This document shows, piece after piece, positions 6,047 through 8,504 of a stretch of 8,504 nucleotides of DNA. The stretch spans positions 1 through 8,504 of the forward strand of contig JBFIHZ010000161.1 in assembly GCA_041601535.1 (NCBI GenBank), read 5' to 3'. The position numbers were made by a program, and so were the translations under genes. Below the pieces are notes generated by a model. It saw nothing but the letters and a program-made list of their open reading frames with translations. It ran no database searches and was not told the origin of the DNA. Source of the stretch: JBFIHZ01 sp041601535 (GTDB lineage Bacteria > Pseudomonadota > Gammaproteobacteria > Xanthomonadales > SZUA-36). Numbering within the stretch: the first letter of the stretch is position 1; each line of letters begins with the position of its first letter.

Positions 6047-6051
6047 CACAC

Positions 6052-8331
6052 ATGAACCAGAACAAAGGCAGGCCACTGCGCCAGCGGGCAGAACCTTCGG
6101 GCACCGACACCCGTCACGCCATTTGCCGTTTTTGCCACGCCATGTGTTCGGTGAAAGTCACGCTGGAGGATCAGCGTATCGTCAACATCATTGGCGACAA
6201 GGACAACCCGGTCTACCACGGTTACAGCTGCATCAAAGGGCGCAATTTCCACCAGTTCCACTATTCGCCGGACCGCATCCTGCAGCCACAGAAGCGCCAG
6301 CCGGACGGTTCATTTGAACCCGTGGCGCTGGATACGGCAGTGGACGAAATTGCCGGCAAACTTCAGGCCATTATCGAACAGCACGGCAGCCGCAGCGTGG
6401 CCATGTATTCAGGCACCTTCAGCCATTTTTGCCCGGCCGGGGTGATGACCCGGCATGCGTTTATGGATGCCATAGGCTCGCCGATGCGCTTTTCCAATGC
6501 CACCATCGATCAGCCAGGCAAGCCCATCGCAATGGCCCTGCACGGCCGCTGGGGCGCGGGCCCACAACCGTTTGATGAAAGCGATGTTTGCCTGATCATT
6601 GGTGCCAATCCCTTGCTGTCGATGTGGGGCGGTGTTCCACCGTTCAATCCGGCCCGGCGCCTGCACCAGGCCAAAAAGCGCGGCATGCAATTGATTGTCA
6701 TCGACCCCCGGCGCAGCGAAACCGCGCGTAAGGCCGATATCCACCTGCAGTGTCTGCCCGGCCACGATCCGGCCATCGTCGCCGCCCTGATCAACGAAAT
6801 CATTACCGAAGGTTTACAGGACAGCGAGTTCATCGAGGCCGATACAGAAGGTTTTGAAGCACTGGCTCAGGCGGTTCAGCCATTCACGGCTGAGCGTGTG
6901 GCCGCCGTCTCGGGCCTGACCGCTGAACAGATCCGTGCCGCCGCCCGCATGTTCGCTACCGCCGGCAAAGGCATTGCCACCGGCGGCACCGGCTCCAATA
7001 TGGCACCGCATGGCACCCTGCTGGAATACCTGATCCTGTGCCTCAATACACTGTGTGGCCGCTGGGTGCGCGGCGGTGAGACCATCGCCAACCCCGGCGT
7101 ACTGTTCCGCATGCATACCGGCCACGCGCGCACCGAGAAACCCAGGCCGGCCTTTGGCTTTGGCGAGCAATTGCGGGTGCGCGGCCTGCGCGATACCGCG
7201 GCCGGCCTGCCCACCGCCGCGCTGGCCGATGAGATTCTGACTCCGGGCGAGGGACAGGTGCGCGCATTGATCGTGGTCGGTGGCAACCCGCTGGTGAACT
7301 GGCCAAACCGGGAAAAAGTGCAACGGGCACTGGAACAACTGGATCTGCTGGTGGTGATCGATCCGCAGATGTCCGGTACCGCGCAGATGGCCGATTACGT
7401 GATCGGGCCGATGTTTGGTTTTGAACTGCCGGCCACCTCCTTCGCCAGTGAAGGCATTACGTTTTACGGTCTGTCGCTGGGCATGCCGGAACCCTTTGCC
7501 CAGTACCAGCCGGCGTTGATTCCGCCGCCGCCAGGCTCGGAAGTAGTGGAAGACTGGCGGGTGTTTTATCAACTGGCGCAGCGCATGGGCCTGAACCTGT
7601 CGTACTTTGGCACCACGTTCGATATGCAGCAGGCACCGACTACGGACGAACTGATCAGCCAGTTTCTCAAGCGCAGCCCGGTGCCACTGGATGAGGTGAA
7701 GACCGCGCCAGCCGGACGGATGTTTCCGCAACAAAGCACCACCGCCCGGCCCCGGGAGGAGGACTGGCCGTTCCGGCTGCATTTGGGCGAGACCACCATG
7801 TTGGGAGAGCTGGCCGAAGTGGATGGTGCGCTGGAACAAACCAGCCGGTTGGCTGAATCAGCCTGGCAGCAGGACGGTTTGAAACTGTTGCTGACCAGCC
7901 GCCGACAACACGAGGTTTACAACTCCGTTGGTCACAAAATTCCGGCCCTGTCCAGAAAGGTGCCCTACAACCCGGTATTCATGAACCCGCAGGATGCCCG
8001 TTCACTGGGCGTGGAAACCGGCGACGCCGTGCGGCTGTCGAACGGACAGACAAGCGTGGAAGGGCTGGTTGAGCTGGCCGCCGACCTGCGGCCAGGCGTG
8101 GTATCCGTGGCGCACGGTTTCCCCAACCATGCAGGCAAGTCTCAACAGCGCGCAGCCGGCAGCCACCACGGGATCAGCACCAGCGCCCTGCTCAATGATG
8201 AAATTGACTACGATTCACTCAGCGGCTTGCCGGTTATGAGCGCGGTGCCTGTTAGTGTGTCAGCGCCCGCGAAGTGTGCTCATGAACAATCAACCAGCGG
8301 CCATCATCGAAACGCCGCCACACGTGACTGA
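6052..8331 (+). CDS. Molybdopterin-dependent oxidoreductase, [4Fe-4S], DMSO reductase superfamily
   Basis: Catalytic subunit of 759 aa binding bis-molybdopterin guanine dinucleotide with Mo or W. The N-terminal domain has C-x2-C-x3-C (Cys25, 28, 32) and Cys60 in YSCIKGR for one [4Fe-4S] cluster. The catalytic core follows (about 75-470), with LIIGANPLLS (181-190), VIDPRRSETA (216-225) and LIVVGGNPLVNWPNR (406-420). The C-terminal dinucleotide-binding domain begins near 610, with RQHEVYNS (618-625), FMNPQDARSLGV and GHGF-like AHGFPNH (687-693). No Tat signal is present, so it should be cytoplasmic. Where formate dehydrogenases and Nap have Cys or Sec, the loop reads ATIDQPGKP (150-158), suggesting Asp153 or no protein ligand. 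No electron-transfer subunit, membrane anchor or cofactor gene is adjacent, so its partner is elsewhere or soluble. The last 20 or so residues form a non-conserved tail written across the end of the opposing SnoaL-like gene. The reaction cannot be named; formate, thiosulfate or hydroxylation chemistry are all possible in the superfamily. Confidence 0.9.
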   Translation: MNQNKGRPLRQRAEPSGTDTRHAICRFCHAMCSVKVTLEDQRIVNIIGDKDNPVYHGYSCIKGRNFHQFHYSPDRILQPQKRQPDGSFEPVALDTAVDEIAGKLQAIIEQHGSRSVAMYSGTFSHFCPAGVMTRHAFMDAIGSPMRFSNATIDQPGKPIAMALHGRWGAGPQPFDESDVCLIIGANPLLSMWGGVPPFNPARRLHQAKKRGMQLIVIDPRRSETARKADIHLQCLPGHDPAIVAALINEIITEGLQDSEFIEADTEGFEALAQAVQPFTAERVAAVSGLTAEQIRAAARMFATAGKGIATGGTGSNMAPHGTLLEYLILCLNTLCGRWVRGGETIANPGVLFRMHTGHARTEKPRPAFGFGEQLRVRGLRDTAAGLPTAALADEILTPGEGQVRALIVVGGNPLVNWPNREKVQRALEQLDLLVVIDPQMSGTAQMADYVIGPMFGFELPATSFASEGITFYGLSLGMPEPFAQYQPALIPPPPGSEVVEDWRVFYQLAQRMGLNLSYFGTTFDMQQAPTTDELISQFLKRSPVPLDEVKTAPAGRMFPQQSTTARPREEDWPFRLHLGETTMLGELAEVDGALEQTSRLAESAWQQDGLKLLLTSRRQHEVYNSVGHKIPALSRKVPYNPVFMNPQDARSLGVETGDAVRLSNGQTSVEGLVELAADLRPGVVSVAHGFPNHAGKSQQRAAGSHHGISTSALLNDEIDYDSLSGLPVMSAVPVSVSAPAKCAHEQSTSGHHRNAATRD

Positions 8332-8504
8332 AGGCGCCTTCAATTTTTTCGCTGGGGAACTGATGCTCGAAGGCACCACTGACAATCGCCACATCCGACC
8401 CTGCAAAGCGCACGGCCGTGTCCATGACCCTAAAATCACCCATCGCCTCTTCGGTAGTCCAACTGCTGGAAAACAGGTCTGACAGCGCCTGCCAGCCACG
8501 TACC
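8252..8504 (-). CDS. SnoaL/NTF2-like (DUF4440-type) protein, 5' end missing
   Basis: The frame is open to the window edge, so the start is outside; 83-84 residues of the C-terminal part are visible. The pattern is the end of an NTF2-like alpha+beta barrel: a helix containing SDLFSS, strands around DTAVRFAGSDVAIVSGAF, then FSHVWRRFDDGRWLIVHEHTS, where the W-x-R / DGRWLIVHEH strand pair is typical of SnoaL-like and DUF4440 proteins. Members are small isomerases, hydrolases or binding proteins; no specific activity can be given. An internal ATG at 8443 would cut the fold, so it is not the start. Its last 80 bases overlap the 3' end of the molybdenum enzyme gene on the other strand, where the SnoaL-like frame carries the recognisable motif. 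Confidence 0.75.
   Translation of the reverse strand, partial: VRGWQALSDLFSSSWTTEEAMGDFRVMDTAVRFAGSDVAIVSGAFEHQFPSEKIEGAFSHVWRRFDDGRWLIVHEHTSRALTH

Larger units (their letters stand above)
5889..6051 (+). promoter_or_regulatory. Structured 5' leader of the molybdenum enzyme gene
   Basis: The transcript between the predicted start and the ATG holds two strong hairpins. In the first, GGCTCGGG (5910-5917) pairs with CCCGAGCC (5928-5935), an 8 bp stem. In the second, GCCAGGCC (5974-5981) pairs with GGCCTGGC (5986-5993), 8 bp with a TGCC loop. The second extends by ACCC (5967-5970) pairing with GGGT (5994-5997) across a 3-base bulge. No T-run follows either stem, so neither is a standard terminator. 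The length and structure suggest post-transcriptional control. Molybdenum-cofactor riboswitches are known upstream of some cofactor-dependent enzymes, but I could not match their consensus by eye. Confidence 0.4.

Noticed and set aside
6052..6135. Tat signal peptide on the molybdenum enzyme
   Set aside because: The N-terminus has scattered Arg residues but no RRxFL motif or hydrophobic stretch before the first cluster Cys.
6814..7839. Long minus-strand open frame of 341 codons inside the molybdenum enzyme gene
   Set aside because: His/Gln/Arg-rich shadow of a clearly conserved plus-strand protein, with no recognisable motif.

Overview
The window is 8.5 kb of moderately GC-rich bacterial DNA, densely packed with metabolic genes in two convergent and two divergent arrangements. 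Codon use, E. coli-like sigma-70 promoter elements and the mix of protein families suggest a proteobacterium. A gammaproteobacterium with a rich lipid- or steroid-type catabolic repertoire is my best guess, but that is inference, because no rRNA or taxon-specific marker is present. I saw no tRNA, rRNA, CRISPR array, insertion sequence, phage gene or attachment site.

Layout. (1) Bases 1-657 hold the 3' part of a short-chain dehydrogenase (SDR) related to the dehydrogenase domain of multifunctional beta-oxidation enzyme type 2. (2) Converging on it is a two-gene minus-strand operon: a nitronate monooxygenase-like flavoprotein (2756-1791), then a dihydrodipicolinate-reductase-like NAD(P)-binding protein (1738-680). 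(3) A compact AT-rich divergent promoter region (about 2757-2872) separates that operon from a plus-strand pair. The pair is a DUF1295/steroid 5-alpha-reductase-like membrane protein (2873-3688) and, 9 bp later, an unusual double HxlR-type regulator (3698-4672). The two opposing promoters have overlapping -10 boxes. (4) A strong hairpin (4672-4694) lies between the regulator and a convergent DHRS12-like SDR (5723-4716). (5) A second divergent promoter region (5724-6051) serves that SDR and, on the plus strand, a molybdopterin-dependent oxidoreductase with one [4Fe-4S] site (6052-8331). The oxidoreductase has a long structured leader. (6) The right edge carries the 3' part of a SnoaL/NTF2-like gene on the minus strand. 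Its end overlaps the oxidoreductase end by 80 bp.

How the genes may work together. All but the regulator and the SnoaL-like protein look like redox enzymes for alcohol/ketone, enone or related small hydrophobic substrates. The regulator sits in an operon facing the flavoprotein operon, so it is the natural candidate to control both sides of the 2757-2872 region. No pathway can be named from the sequence alone, and I see no clear evidence of a wholly new multi-gene system. The most distinctive items are the tandem HxlR/zinc-site regulator with its face-to-face promoters, the oxidoreductase with Asp where a Cys/Sec ligand is usual, its leader region, and the antiparallel 3' overlap.
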